64,000 nucleotides of DNA from positions 620,001 through 684,000 of the forward strand of contig CAVPQY010000003.1 of assembly GCA_963707695.1 (NCBI GenBank). Direction: 5' to 3'. The position numbers and the translations under genes were made by a program. This document shows positions 35,049 to 44,018 of this stretch, one piece after another (positions within the stretch are counted from its first letter, which is position 1; each line of letters opens with the position of its first letter). The DNA comes from JAOPZW01 sp963707695. GTDB lineage: Bacteria; Actinomycetota; Thermoleophilia; Solirubrobacterales; Solirubrobacteraceae. The notes beneath the pieces are model-generated. The model did not search any database, was not told where the DNA came from, and saw only the letters and a program-made list of their open reading frames with translations.

Positions 35049-36496
35049 CGGCAGCGCGCGGCGTCCGCGCTGAGCACTCGGTCCCCGCCGACGCCGGCCT
35101 CCCCGGGGTCCGGGAGCGGCAGCGCGACGACGAAGGCGCTCCCGCGGGGGTCGGCGTCCTGGACCCAGACGCGGCCGCCGTGCGCGCGGACGACTTCGCG
35201 GCAGATGGCCAGCCCGAGGCCGGCGCCCCCCTGCCGCCCCCGGGCCGCGTCCTCGCGCGAGAACCGGGCGAAGACCCGGTCACGCGCGTCGGGCGGCACG
35301 CCGGGCCCGTCGTCGGTGACCGTGACGCCGCCCTGTCCGCCCCGCGACCAGAGGACGACCCGGACGTCCCCGCCCGGCGCGGCGAAGCGGATCGCGTTGT
35401 CGAGGAGGTTGCCGACGACCCGCAGGAAGCGCTCGCCGTCGACGGCCAGGACGACCGGGCCGCCCTCCAGCGCGACGCGGACGCCGCGGGCGCGGGCCGC
35501 CGTCGCCCGGGCCCGGATCGCGTCGCGCAGGAGCGGCCCCACGTCCTGGGGCGTCGGCAGCACCTCGAGCCCGCCGCCATCGGCGCGCGCGAGCGTCAGC
35601 AGGTCGTCCACCGTACGCGCCATCCGGCCGACCTCATCGCGGACGCTGCCCAGCACCGCGCGGGCGGCGTGGTCGAGCGCGTCGTAGCGCAGGCTCACGT
35701 CAAGCTCTGACCGCATGGCGGCCAGCGGGGTGCGCAGCTCGTGCGAGGCGTCGGCGACGAGGCGCTCCCGTGCCTCGACGCCTGCCTCGAGCCGATCGAG
35801 CATCGCGTTGAGCGTCCGCGCCAGGTGGCCGACCTCGTCCTCGACGCGCGGGACGGCGATCCGCTGGCGCAGATCGCTGCGGCCGACCTCGTCGGCCCGG
35901 CTCGTCATGCGCTCGACGGGTCGCATGGCGCGCCGCGCGATCGTCCACCCGCCCAGCGTCGCGAGCGTCAGTCCCGCCGTCCCGCCGACGAGCAGGAGCA
36001 CGAGGACTCGGTGGCGCGCGCTGTCGACCGCGGCCAGCGATTCGGTGGTCGCCAGCGCGAGGACCACGCCGTCCCGCCGGACGGGGACCGCCGTGATGCG
36101 GACCGCGCGTGCCGGCCGGCCGAGGCGTCTCGACACGGTCACCCGCCCGCCGGCGAGGACGCGCGCCAGCGCCGGCGCCTCCAGCAGCGGCGCCCGGGTC
36201 AGCGGGTCGCCCTCGGCCAGCACGACGCGGCCGCCGCGCGCCAGCACCTGGGCGCCCGCGCCCCGCTCGCCGGGCACGGGCAGCACGGTGCGCGTGACGT
36301 CGCGGAACTCGGCCGGGCCCTCGGCGTGGTAGCCGAGCGCGATCTGGTCGGCCGACGCCCGCAGCGAACGGTCCAGCTCGGCGGTCAGGTCGGCGCCCAG
36401 GCGCGTGACGACGAAGGCCCCGAGCCCGAGGAGGACCGCCGCCAGCACGAGCGCGTACCAGGCCGTCAGCCGCGTGCGAATCGGCGTCCGCCTCAT
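35045..36496 (-). CDS. Sensor histidine kinase (OmpR-type system)
   Basis: The 483-residue protein has two membrane helices (about 10-32 and 163-185) around an extracytoplasmic sensor region of about 130 residues. A HAMP linker (about 186-240), DHp domain with ADASHELRTPL (H-box) and HATPase domain (NLLDNAIRFA N-box, DDGPGVPPDARDRVF G1, GGAGLGLAICREVV G2) follow. All catalytic residues are present. It autophosphorylates and passes phosphate to the response regulator whose stop overlaps its start (ATGA). The sensed signal is unknown. Confidence 0.9.
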   Translation of the reverse strand: MRRTPIRTRLTAWYALVLAAVLLGLGAFVVTRLGADLTAELDRSLRASADQIALGYHAEGPAEFRDVTRTVLPVPGERGAGAQVLARGGRVVLAEGDPLTRAPLLEAPALARVLAGGRVTVSRRLGRPARAVRITAVPVRRDGVVLALATTESLAAVDSARHRVLVLLLVGGTAGLTLATLGGWTIARRAMRPVERMTSRADEVGRSDLRQRIAVPRVEDEVGHLARTLNAMLDRLEAGVEARERLVADASHELRTPLAAMRSELDVSLRYDALDHAARAVLGSVRDEVGRMARTVDDLLTLARADGGGLEVLPTPQDVGPLLRDAIRARATAARARGVRVALEGGPVVLAVDGERFLRVVGNLLDNAIRFAAPGGDVRVVLWSRGGQGGVTVTDDGPGVPPDARDRVFARFSREDAARGRQGGAGLGLAICREVVRAHGGRVWVQDADPRGSAFVVALPLPDPGEAGVGGDRVLSADAARCR

Positions 36497-37164
36497 GGCG
36501 GGTCCACCACGTACCCGGCGCCGCGCACCGTGCGGATGAGCGGGCGACCGAAGGGGATCTCGAGCTTGCGGCGGAGGTAGCCGACGTACACGTCCACGAC
36601 GTTCCCGGAGCCCTCGTAGTGCTCGTCCCAGACGTGGTCGAGCAGCGCCGTGCGGCTGACGACCTCGCCGGCGCGGCGGACGAGCAACTCCAGTACGGCG
36701 AACTCGCGCGCGGTCAGCCGCACGACGCGGCCCGAGCGCACGACGGTGCGAGCCGCCGGGTCGACCTCGAGGTCGCCCACGACGAGGACGGATGGGCGCT
36801 CCGGGGCGCCGCGGCGCAGCAGCGCGCGCAGGCGCGCGACGAGCTCACCGAAGTCGAACGGCTTGACGAGGTAGTCGTCCGCGCCGACGTCCAGCCCTCG
36901 GATGCGGTCGGCCACCCCGTCGCGCGCCGTCAGCATGAGGACCGGGGACCAGCGCCCCTCCTCCCGGAGCATGCGGCATACGGCCAGCCCGTCAGGCCCG
37001 GGCAGCATGACGTCCAGCACGAGGGCGTCGTAGTCGTGGACCCGGGCCTGGAACAGCGCGCCCTCGCCAGTCACCGCCACGTCGACCGCGTACCCCTCCG
37101 CCCGCAGGCCGCGGGCGAGGGTCGCGGAGAGCTTCGCGTCGTCCTCGACGAGGAGCAGGCGCAT
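36493..37164 (-). CDS. OmpR/PhoB-family response regulator
   Basis: The 223-residue protein has a receiver domain with acidic pair ED at residues 7-8, phospho-acceptor Asp in ALVLDVMLPGPDG (about 51), Thr in MLTARDG and Lys in YLVKPFDFGEL. A winged-helix domain (about 125-223, RLTAREFAVLELLVRRAGEV and NVVDVYVGYLRRKLE) follows. It is first in the regulator-kinase operon. A minus-strand TACGGT ends five bases before ATG 37164. The intergenic region holds four half-sites at 11-base steps (37186-37229), the spacing used by this family, so it probably controls itself and the divergent secreted protein. Confidence 0.92.
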   Translation of the reverse strand: MRLLLVEDDAKLSATLARGLRAEGYAVDVAVTGEGALFQARVHDYDALVLDVMLPGPDGLAVCRMLREEGRWSPVLMLTARDGVADRIRGLDVGADDYLVKPFDFGELVARLRALLRRGAPERPSVLVVGDLEVDPAARTVVRSGRVVRLTAREFAVLELLVRRAGEVVSRTALLDHVWDEHYEGSGNVVDVYVGYLRRKLEIPFGRPLIRTVRGAGYVVDPP

Positions 37165-37185
37165 GCCTCACCGTAGCCCGGCCGG

Positions 37186-37229
37186 CCTGAAAGGACGATG
37201 AGGATCGCCCTCAAGGTCGCCTCACGGCC
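37186..37229. promoter_or_regulatory. Candidate response-regulator operator, 11-base phased repeats
   Basis: TGA at 37188 and 37199 and CTCA at 37210 and 37221 lie exactly 11 bases apart. The 11-mers CCTGAAAGGAC (37186) and CCCTCAAGGTC (37208) share CC-N3-AAGG-N-C. OmpR/PhoB regulators bind tandem half-sites with this period. The site lies between the regulator gene and the divergent secreted protein. Confidence 0.5.
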
Positions 37230-37249
37230 GGGGGAGCAACGTCCCGGCC

Positions 37250-37936
37250 ATGCTCACCACCACCGCCGCCGTCCTGGCCGCCGCGCTCGTGCCCACGACC
37301 CCCACCGCGTCGTCGTGCCCGCCGAGCCCGGCCACGCGGCTCGACCCGGCCGCGTTCACGCGCCGCGTCGACAACCCCTGGTTCCCGCTCCTGCCGGGGT
37401 CCGTGTGGCGCTACCGCGGGACGAAGGACGGCCGGCGCGCGGACGAGGTCGTCCGGGCGACGCGCCGCACGCGCACGATCCTGGGCGTGCACGCGACCGT
37501 CGTGCGCGACCGGCTGTCGCTCGACGGTCGGCTCGCCGAGCGCACGACCGACTGGTACGCGCAGGACCGGGCCGGGACCGTCTGGTACTTCGGGGAGGCG
37601 ACCGCCACGCTGGATCGGCGGGGGCGGGTCACGAGCCGCGAGGGCTCGTTCCTGGCCGGCACGCACGGTGCCCACGCCGGCATCTTCATGCCGCGCCGGC
37701 CGCGGGTGGGCCAGTGCTTCCGGCAGGAGCTGCTGGCGGGCCACGCCGAGGACCGCTTCCGCGTCGCGTCGGTCGGGCGTCGCCTGCTGGAGACGACCGA
37801 GACGACGCCGCTCGAGCGCGGCGTCGTCGACGGCAAGCAGTACCGACGCAGCGTCGGGACGGTCCTCGAGCACCAGCTGCGCGGCGCGGGACCGCCGGAG
37901 GACCTGCACCTCGTGGCGTTTCACCGCGGGCGCTGA
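37250..37936 (+). CDS. Secreted protein of unknown function
   Basis: The 228-residue protein has a signal peptide (LTTTAAVLAAALVPTTPTAS, cleavage near 20-22). The mature domain has a conserved look: RVDNPWFPLLPGSVWRYRG, then ADEVVRATRRTRTILGVHAT, WYAQDRAGTVWYFGEATA and HAGIFMPRRPRVGQCFRQE. The pattern is beta-rich and is found as stand-alone secreted proteins in actinobacteria, with no function I can name. It is divergent from the two-component system and immediately downstream of the phased repeats, so it is the best candidate target of that regulator. Confidence 0.65.
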   Translation: MLTTTAAVLAAALVPTTPTASSCPPSPATRLDPAAFTRRVDNPWFPLLPGSVWRYRGTKDGRRADEVVRATRRTRTILGVHATVVRDRLSLDGRLAERTTDWYAQDRAGTVWYFGEATATLDRRGRVTSREGSFLAGTHGAHAGIFMPRRPRVGQCFRQELLAGHAEDRFRVASVGRRLLETTETTPLERGVVDGKQYRRSVGTVLEHQLRGAGPPEDLHLVAFHRGR

Positions 37937-37975
37937 GGCGGCGCGATCGGGCGCCGCCGCAGGCCGCGCGGGGGC

Positions 37976-37981
37976 TACCGT
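37976..37981 (+). promoter_or_regulatory. -10-like TACCGT, leaderless start of lhr
   Basis: TACCGT ends six bases before the GTG at 37988. AGGAGG fills the gap but directly abuts the start codon, too close to act as a ribosome-binding site, so a leaderless start is the better reading. Confidence 0.4.
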
Positions 37982-37987
37982 AGGAGG

Positions 37988-40900
37988 GTGGCCCTCGCGC
38001 CCTTCACCCCGATCGTCAGCGACTGGTTCGGCCGCGCCTTCGAGGGGCCGACGCCGGTCCAGGAGCAGGCCTGGCCGGCCATCGCCACCGGCGAGCACGT
38101 CCTCATCTCGGCGCCCACCGGCTCGGGCAAGACGCTCGCCGCCTTCCTGTGGGGCCTCGACCGCCTCGTCGCCGACCCGACGCCGGAGGACGACCCGCAC
38201 GTCCGCCTCGTCTACGTCTCCCCGCTCAAGGCGCTCTCCTACGACATCGAGCGCAACCTCCGCGCGCCGCTGCGCGGGATCGGCGGGGACCGTCCCCCCA
38301 CGGTGGGGATCCGGACGGGCGACACGCCGCAGCGCGAGCGCGCGCAGATGCGCCGCACGCCGCCCGACATCCTCATCACGACGCCCGAATCGCTGTACCT
38401 CATGCTCACCTCGCAGGCGCGCGAGGTCCTCACGCGGGTCGAGGCCGTCATCGTCGACGAGATCCACGCGGTCGCGGCCACGAAGCGCGGGTCGCACCTG
38501 GCCCTGACCCTCGAGCGCCTCAGCGCCCTGCAGGAGGACGCCCACGACCCTCAGCGCATCGGCCTGAGCGCGACGCAGAACCCGCTCGAGGAGGTCGCGC
38601 GCTTCCTCGTCGGGCCACGCCGCCAGGCGCGGGTCGTCGACGCCGGGATCCGCAAGCCGCTGGACCTGCAGATCCACGTCCCGGTCGAGTCGATGGTCGA
38701 GCCGGAGCAGAGCACGGGCGACCTCGACCCGCTCGATCCGCTCGTCGGCGGCGAGTCGACGCGCAAGTCGATCTGGCCGGCGATCTACCCCGAGATCCTG
38801 CGGCTCGTCCGCGAGCACCGCTCGACGATCGTCTTCGTCAACGCGCGGCGCGGCGCGGAGCGCCTGGCCCTGCGCCTCAACGAGCTGGCCAACGCCGACC
38901 GCCCCGAGGACGCGCCGCCCGTCGAGGTCGCGCGCGCGCACCACGGCTCGCTGGCGCGCGAGGAGCGCACGGTCGTCGAGGAGCTGCTGAAGGCGGGCGA
39001 GCTGCCGTGCCTGGTGGCGACGAGCTCGCTCGAGCTCGGCATCGACATGGGCGCGGTCGACCTCGTGCTGCAGGTCGAGTCCCCGAAGTCCGTCGCGCGC
39101 GGGCTGCAGCGCATCGGCCGCGCCGGGCACAACGTCGGCGACACGAGCAAGGGCCGGATCTTCCCGAAGTTCCGCGCCGACCTGCTCGAGTGCGCCGTCG
39201 TCACGCGCCTCATGCGGGAGGGCCGCATCGAGCCGACGGTCGTGCCGCGCAACGCGCTCGACGTCCTCGCGCAGCAGGTCGTCGCGATCGCGGCGTCGGC
39301 GGAGGACGACGGCGCGGGTGGCGTCGTGTCCGTCGACGAGCTGCACGCGCTCGTCACCCGGACGCACTCCTACGCCGAGCTGCCCCGCCCGCTGCTGGAG
39401 AACGTCCTGGACATGCTCGACGGCCGCTACCCCTCGCAGGAGTTCGGCGAGCTGCGGCCGCGGATCGTCTGGGACCGCGCCGCGGGCACCGTCCGCGCCC
39501 GCAAGGGCGCACGGCAGCTCGCGGTGACCAACGCCGGGACGATCCCCGACCGCGGCCTGTTCGCCGTCGTGCTGCCCGACGGCCGCCGCGTGGGCGAGCT
39601 CGACGAGGAGATGGTCTACGAGGCCCGGCCCGGGCAGACGTTCCTGCTCGGCGCGTCCTCCTGGCGGATCGAGGAGATCGGCCGCGACCGCGTCATCGTG
39701 TCGCCGGCCCCCGGCGTCCCCGGCGCCGTGCCCTTCTGGCGCGGCGACTCCGTCGGGCGGCCCAAGCCGCTGGGCGAGGCCATCGGCGCCTTCAGCCGCT
39801 GGGCGGTCGACCAGAGCGCCGAGGTCCTCGGCCGGGACTACGACCTCGACCCGCTCGCCGCCCGCAACCTCCTGGACTACCTGCGCGAGCAGCAGGCGGC
39901 GACGCGCGTGGTGCCCAGCGACCGGGCGATCGTCGTCGAGCGCTTCCGCGACGAGATCGGCGACTGGCGGCTGTGCATCCTCACGCCCTTCGGCGGACGC
40001 GTCCACAGCGCCTGGGCGCTCGCCCTGAGCGCCCGCATCCGCGACCAGTACGGCCTGGAGTCCGACGCGATCTGGTCCGACGACGGGATCATCGTCCACC
40101 TGCCCGACGCCGATGAGCCCCCGGGCGCCGACCTCGTCCTCGTGCCGCCGGACGAGCTCGAGGACCTCGTCGTCGCCGAGCTCGGCGCCAGCGCCCTCTT
40201 CGGCGCGCGCTTCCGCGAGAACGCGGGCCGCTCGCTGCTCATCCCGCGTGCCTACCCGGGGAAGCGCACGCCGCTGTGGCAGCAGCGCCTGAAGTCCCAG
40301 TCGCTGCTCGAGGTGGCCAAGCGCTACGCCGACTTCCCGGTGATCCTCGAGACCTACCGCGAGTGCCTGCGCGACGTCCTGGACCTGCCCGGCCTGACCG
40401 AGCTGCTCACGGCGCTGCACCGGCGCGAGATCTCGCTGGTCGAGGTCGAGACGCCGACGGCGTCGCCCTTCGCGTCCTCGCTGCTCTTCGACTACGTCGC
40501 CACGTACATGTACGAGGGCGACACGCCGAACGCCGAGCGGCGCGCGGCGGCGCTCTCCCTCGACCGCGACCTGCTGCGCGAGCTGCTCGGCCAGGAGGAG
40601 CTGCGCGAGCTCATCGACCCGGCCGCGCTCGACCAGGTCGAGGCCGACCTCCAGCACCGCTCCGAGCGCACGCGGGCGGCGACCCGGGACGAGCTCGGCG
40701 ACGTGCTCCGGCGCGTCGGCGACCTCACCGCCGCCGAGGTGGCCGACCGCGTCGTGGCCGGGTGCGACGCGGCCAGGATGCTGGCCGAGCTCGCGCGCGA
40801 GCGACGCGCGGTCCGGCTGCGGGTGGGCGGCGAGGAGCGCTGGATCGCGGCCGACGACGCCGGCCTCTACCGCGACGCGTTCGGCGCCGTGCCGCCCAGC

Positions 40901-42445
40901 GGGCTGCCCGAGGCCTTCACGGCCGACGTCGAGCGGCCCCTCGAGCGGGTCATGGCGCGCTACGCGCGCACCCACGGGCCGTTCACGACGGGCGAGCTAC
41001 AGGCCCGGTACGGCGTGGATCCGACGAGCGCCCTGGCCACGCTCGAGCGCGACGGCGAGCTCGTCCGCGGGGAGCTGCGGCCCGGCGGGACGCAGCGCGA
41101 GTGGTGCGACACGGCCGTCCTGCGGCGCCTGCGGCGCGCCTCGCTGGCCGTGCTGCGCAAGGAGATCGAGGCCGCCGACGCCCGCGCCCTGGCGACGTTC
41201 CTGCCGAGCTGGCAGGGCGTGGACCGCCATCCGGCCGCCGGGGCCGGGATCGACCGCCTGCGCGAGGTCCTCGTCCCGCTGCAGGGCCTCGCGCTCCCGG
41301 CCGAGGCGTGGGAGCGTGACGTGCTCCCGCGCCGCTGCGGCGCCTACTCGCCCACCTGGATGGACCAGCTCTGCGCGAGCGGCGAGGTCGTCTGGGTCGG
41401 CGCCGGGGCGCTCGGCCGCAACTCCGGCCGCGTCGCCCTGTACTTCCGCGAGGACGCCGAGGCGCTCGGCGCACCGGGAGCTCGTCCCACCCGCGCCGAG
41501 CCGCCCGCCGAGCCGGCCCACGACGCGATCCGCGCGCGCCTGGAGCAGGCGCCGTGCTTCTTCACCGACTTCCTGGCCGAGCTGCCGCTCGCGCCCGAGG
41601 AGGTCCAGGAGGCGCTGTGGGACCTGGTGTGGGCCGGGGAGGTGACGAACGACGCCTTCGCGCCGCTCCGGGCGCCGCGCCTGACGCTCGCCCGGGCCCA
41701 GCGCTCGACGCTCGAGCGCCGGGCGCGGGCCGGCACCCGGTTCGGCTCGCGCCGCGGCACCGGCACGCGCGCCCAGGTCCAGGGCCGCTGGTCGCTGACC
41801 TCGACGATCTTCCGTTCCGCGCCGGAGCCGGCCCAGTGGCGCCGCACGACCGCGGAGCTGCTGCTCGAGCGCTACGGCATCGTCACGCGCGAGCAGGTCC
41901 TGGCCGAGGGCGTGCCGGGCGGCTTCTCCGCGCTCTACGACGCGCTGGGCGACCTGGAGACGCTCGGCGTGTGCCGCCGGGGCTACTTCCTCGAGGGCCT
42001 GGGCGGCGCGCAGTTCGCGCTGCCCGGGGCCGTGGAGCGGCTGCGCGCCCAGCGCGACCTCGACGAGGCGCCGCCCCTGGTGCTCGCCGCCACGGACCCG
42101 GCCCAGCCCTACGGCGCCGCGCTGCCGTGGCCCAAGCGCGACGGCGAGGTCAAGCGCCCGGGGCGGGTGGGCCGGGTTCCCGGCGCCCACGTCGTGCTGG
42201 CGGGGGCGGAGCCCGTCGTCCACGTCGAGCGCGGGGGCAAGGGCCTGCAGGTCCTCGTCGGCCGCGACGACGCGCGGCTCGTGCCCGCGCTGGAGGCGCT
42301 CGCGGCCTTCGTCACCGGGCGCCGCGACCTGCGGCTCTCGCTCGAGCGCGTCGACGGCGAGCCCGTGGTCGGGTCCTCCTGGGAGCCGCTGCTCGTCGAG
42401 GTCGGCTTCCGTGCCGGCCCGCGCAAGCTCACGCTGAGCGCCTAG
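37988..42445 (+). CDS. lhr: Lhr-type large superfamily 2 helicase
   Basis: The 1485-residue protein has helicase motif I SAPTGSGKT (41-49), DEIH motif II (near 156-161), motif III SATQ, the C-terminal helicase core with TSSLELGIDMG and QRIGRAGH (motifs V and VI), the Lhr winged-helix/beta-barrel core, and the long C-terminal extension with WYL-like and winged-helix folds (from about 880). The length matches full-length actinobacterial Lhr (about 1500), a 3'-5' DNA/RNA-DNA helicase of the DNA-damage response in mycobacteria. GTG 37988 is chosen from the promoter position and the conserved start of the fold. Its TAG shares CTAG with the convergent YihY gene. Confidence 0.92.
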   Translation: MALAPFTPIVSDWFGRAFEGPTPVQEQAWPAIATGEHVLISAPTGSGKTLAAFLWGLDRLVADPTPEDDPHVRLVYVSPLKALSYDIERNLRAPLRGIGGDRPPTVGIRTGDTPQRERAQMRRTPPDILITTPESLYLMLTSQAREVLTRVEAVIVDEIHAVAATKRGSHLALTLERLSALQEDAHDPQRIGLSATQNPLEEVARFLVGPRRQARVVDAGIRKPLDLQIHVPVESMVEPEQSTGDLDPLDPLVGGESTRKSIWPAIYPEILRLVREHRSTIVFVNARRGAERLALRLNELANADRPEDAPPVEVARAHHGSLAREERTVVEELLKAGELPCLVATSSLELGIDMGAVDLVLQVESPKSVARGLQRIGRAGHNVGDTSKGRIFPKFRADLLECAVVTRLMREGRIEPTVVPRNALDVLAQQVVAIAASAEDDGAGGVVSVDELHALVTRTHSYAELPRPLLENVLDMLDGRYPSQEFGELRPRIVWDRAAGTVRARKGARQLAVTNAGTIPDRGLFAVVLPDGRRVGELDEEMVYEARPGQTFLLGASSWRIEEIGRDRVIVSPAPGVPGAVPFWRGDSVGRPKPLGEAIGAFSRWAVDQSAEVLGRDYDLDPLAARNLLDYLREQQAATRVVPSDRAIVVERFRDEIGDWRLCILTPFGGRVHSAWALALSARIRDQYGLESDAIWSDDGIIVHLPDADEPPGADLVLVPPDELEDLVVAELGASALFGARFRENAGRSLLIPRAYPGKRTPLWQQRLKSQSLLEVAKRYADFPVILETYRECLRDVLDLPGLTELLTALHRREISLVEVETPTASPFASSLLFDYVATYMYEGDTPNAERRAAALSLDRDLLRELLGQEELRELIDPAALDQVEADLQHRSERTRAATRDELGDVLRRVGDLTAAEVADRVVAGCDAARMLAELARERRAVRLRVGGEERWIAADDAGLYRDAFGAVPPSGLPEAFTADVERPLERVMARYARTHGPFTTGELQARYGVDPTSALATLERDGELVRGELRPGGTQREWCDTAVLRRLRRASLAVLRKEIEAADARALATFLPSWQGVDRHPAAGAGIDRLREVLVPLQGLALPAEAWERDVLPRRCGAYSPTWMDQLCASGEVVWVGAGALGRNSGRVALYFREDAEALGAPGARPTRAEPPAEPAHDAIRARLEQAPCFFTDFLAELPLAPEEVQEALWDLVWAGEVTNDAFAPLRAPRLTLARAQRSTLERRARAGTRFGSRRGTGTRAQVQGRWSLTSTIFRSAPEPAQWRRTTAELLLERYGIVTREQVLAEGVPGGFSALYDALGDLETLGVCRRGYFLEGLGGAQFALPGAVERLRAQRDLDEAPPLVLAATDPAQPYGAALPWPKRDGEVKRPGRVGRVPGAHVVLAGAEPVVHVERGGKGLQVLVGRDDARLVPALEALAAFVTGRRDLRLSLERVDGEPVVGSSWEPLLVEVGFRAGPRKLTLSA

Positions 42446-43395
42446 CGCGACGGCGGGGGCTCGAACCCGACGTCGACCCGCTGGTCGTCGCGGCGCAGCT
42501 CGATCTGCGCCAGGTCGCGGAGGACCTCGCGGTCGGCCGGGGTGGGCGGGTCGACGATCCCGCGGGGCCACAGGCGCCGCGCGACGACGGTGTTGAGCTC
42601 GGCGCTGTAGACGACGATGCGCGCGCCGAGGAAGAGCCAGGTCAACAGCCCGATGACCGTCGCGAACGCCCCGTAGGTCGGGCCCGCGTGGCGGACGACG
42701 TAGCCCAGGTAGGCGCCCCCGACGCCCTGCACGGCCGTCCACAGCACCGCGGCGGCCACGATGCCGGGCCCCAGCGTCGGGGTCGGCACGCTGCGGTCCG
42801 TCAGCAACCGGAAGGCGGCGCCGAAGAGCAGGAGGTTCAGCGCCAGGGCGAGCAGCACGCCGGCGACGGTCAGCAGGGCACCTCCGAACCCGGCGCTGAC
42901 GAGCCCGGAGGCGACGGTCGAGACGATCTGCAGCGTGCCGAGCACGACGAGCAGCCCCAGCCCGCGCAGCCGCGAGCGGACCGGGTTCGGGCGCTCGCGC
43001 ATCGGCACGCCGTAGATGCGGTTGAACGCGGTCTGCGAGGCGAGCGTCACGCCGAGGCCCGAGAGCAGCGTGACCACGAGGCCGACGGCGAGGGCCACGC
43101 CGCTGCCCTTCAGCGTCCCGGCCTTGAGCTCCTCGCCGGCGAGCGGGATCTGCGCGAGCGTCGAGTCGAGGATGTCCTTCTGGGCCTGCGGGTTGTCGGC
43201 CAGCACGAAGCCGAGGACCGTCGTGAAGACCAGCAGGAGCGGGAACAGCGAGAAGAACGCGTAGTACGCCATGACCGCGGCGAGGTTGCCGGCCTGGTCG
43301 TCGCTGAACTTCTTCAGGACGGCGACGGGCAGCGCGAGCGCCCGGTGGCGGCGCTGCAGGCGGTCGAAGGCCCGCACGGGCGCGAGGACGTCCAC
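42442..43395 (-). CDS. YihY/virulence factor BrkB family membrane protein
   Basis: The 317-residue protein has the UPF0761/YihY pattern: KKFSDDQAGNLAAVMAYYAFFSLFP (first helix), about six helices, SQTAFNRIYG, and GPTYGAFATVIGLLTWLFLGA followed by YSAELN near the end. The family was once called RNase BN in error; members are inner-membrane proteins of uncertain role. GTG 43395 lies six bases after a minus-strand TAGGCG. A second family member is encoded at 49633-50682, but the two are only distantly alike. Confidence 0.85.
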   Translation of the reverse strand: MDVLAPVRAFDRLQRRHRALALPVAVLKKFSDDQAGNLAAVMAYYAFFSLFPLLLVFTTVLGFVLADNPQAQKDILDSTLAQIPLAGEELKAGTLKGSGVALAVGLVVTLLSGLGVTLASQTAFNRIYGVPMRERPNPVRSRLRGLGLLVVLGTLQIVSTVASGLVSAGFGGALLTVAGVLLALALNLLLFGAAFRLLTDRSVPTPTLGPGIVAAAVLWTAVQGVGGAYLGYVVRHAGPTYGAFATVIGLLTWLFLGARIVVYSAELNTVVARRLWPRGIVDPPTPADREVLRDLAQIELRRDDQRVDVGFEPPPSR

Positions 43396-43401
43396 GTCCG
43401 C

Positions 43402-43407
43402 CGCCTA
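43402..43407 (-). promoter_or_regulatory. -10-like TAGGCG, leaderless start
   Basis: On the minus strand TAGGCG ends six bases before the GTG at 43395. The last base differs from a canonical -10. Confidence 0.3.
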
Positions 43408-43460
43408 CCCGGGCGCGCCGCCGCGCACCGGGCCCGGCGCCGCGAGCCCGGCCGCGGCGT

Positions 43461-43916
43461 TCAGGGGCCGACGACCGCCGCGCCGCCGAGCTCGTCCGAC
43501 AGGAGGTGCAGCGCCCCGCCGAGCCGCAGCCGCTGGCCGCGGTCGAGCCGGTCGACGAAGCGGCGGATCGACGCGCGCCGCGCGTCGAGCAGCTCGTCGA
43601 GCATGGCCCGCCCGGCGGCCGTGGGGCGGAAGGCCTCGCCGCGACCGCCGCGCTCGACGAGCCCGTGGCGCTGCAGCCGGTCGAGCGCCGCGAGGTCGCC
43701 CTGCGTCCCACCGGAGGTGCTGCCGGCCTCGCCCAGCGCGAGCAGGTCGGCGGGCTCCAGGCGCAGGCGGGCGAGCGTGCGCAGCTGGTCGTCGGCGAGC
43801 TGCTCGTGGAGGTCGTCGAGCAGGCGCCCGAGCCCGCTCACGAGCGCCTCGGCGCTCGGCGCCGGGGCGGCACCGGACGGAAGCGAGGCGGACGGCTTGG
43901 GGACGGCGACCGACAT
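43461..43916 (-). CDS. MarR-like winged-helix regulator
   Basis: The 151-residue protein has a low-complexity N-terminus (1-22), a helix-turn-helix region (LARLRLEPADLLALGEAG, GTQGDLAALDRLQRHGLVER), a wing-like RGGRGEAFRPTAAGRAML and a C-terminal dimerisation helix, in the usual MarR order. The recognition helix is divergent and Gly-rich (AGSTSGGTQGDLA), so DNA binding is plausible but not certain. It lies 65 bases upstream of the YihY gene on the same strand. No ligand can be proposed. Confidence 0.6.
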   Translation of the reverse strand: MSVAVPKPSASLPSGAAPAPSAEALVSGLGRLLDDLHEQLADDQLRTLARLRLEPADLLALGEAGSTSGGTQGDLAALDRLQRHGLVERGGRGEAFRPTAAGRAMLDELLDARRASIRRFVDRLDRGQRLRLGGALHLLSDELGGAAVVGP

Positions 43917-44018
43917 GGGGGGACCGTCTCAGGCGTTCCTCAAGGGAGCCTGAAGAGCGGCTCGGGACGGGCTAGGAGGCGCCGGCGCTCGGCGCCCGCG
44001 TCACGGACCGCCGACCCC

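Noticed and set aside
37211..40975. Open frame of more than 1200 codons antisense to lhr
   Set aside because: Shadow frame of GC-rich coding DNA; its residues are low-complexity Arg/Ala/Asp/Val with no domain, and lhr on the other strand is clear.
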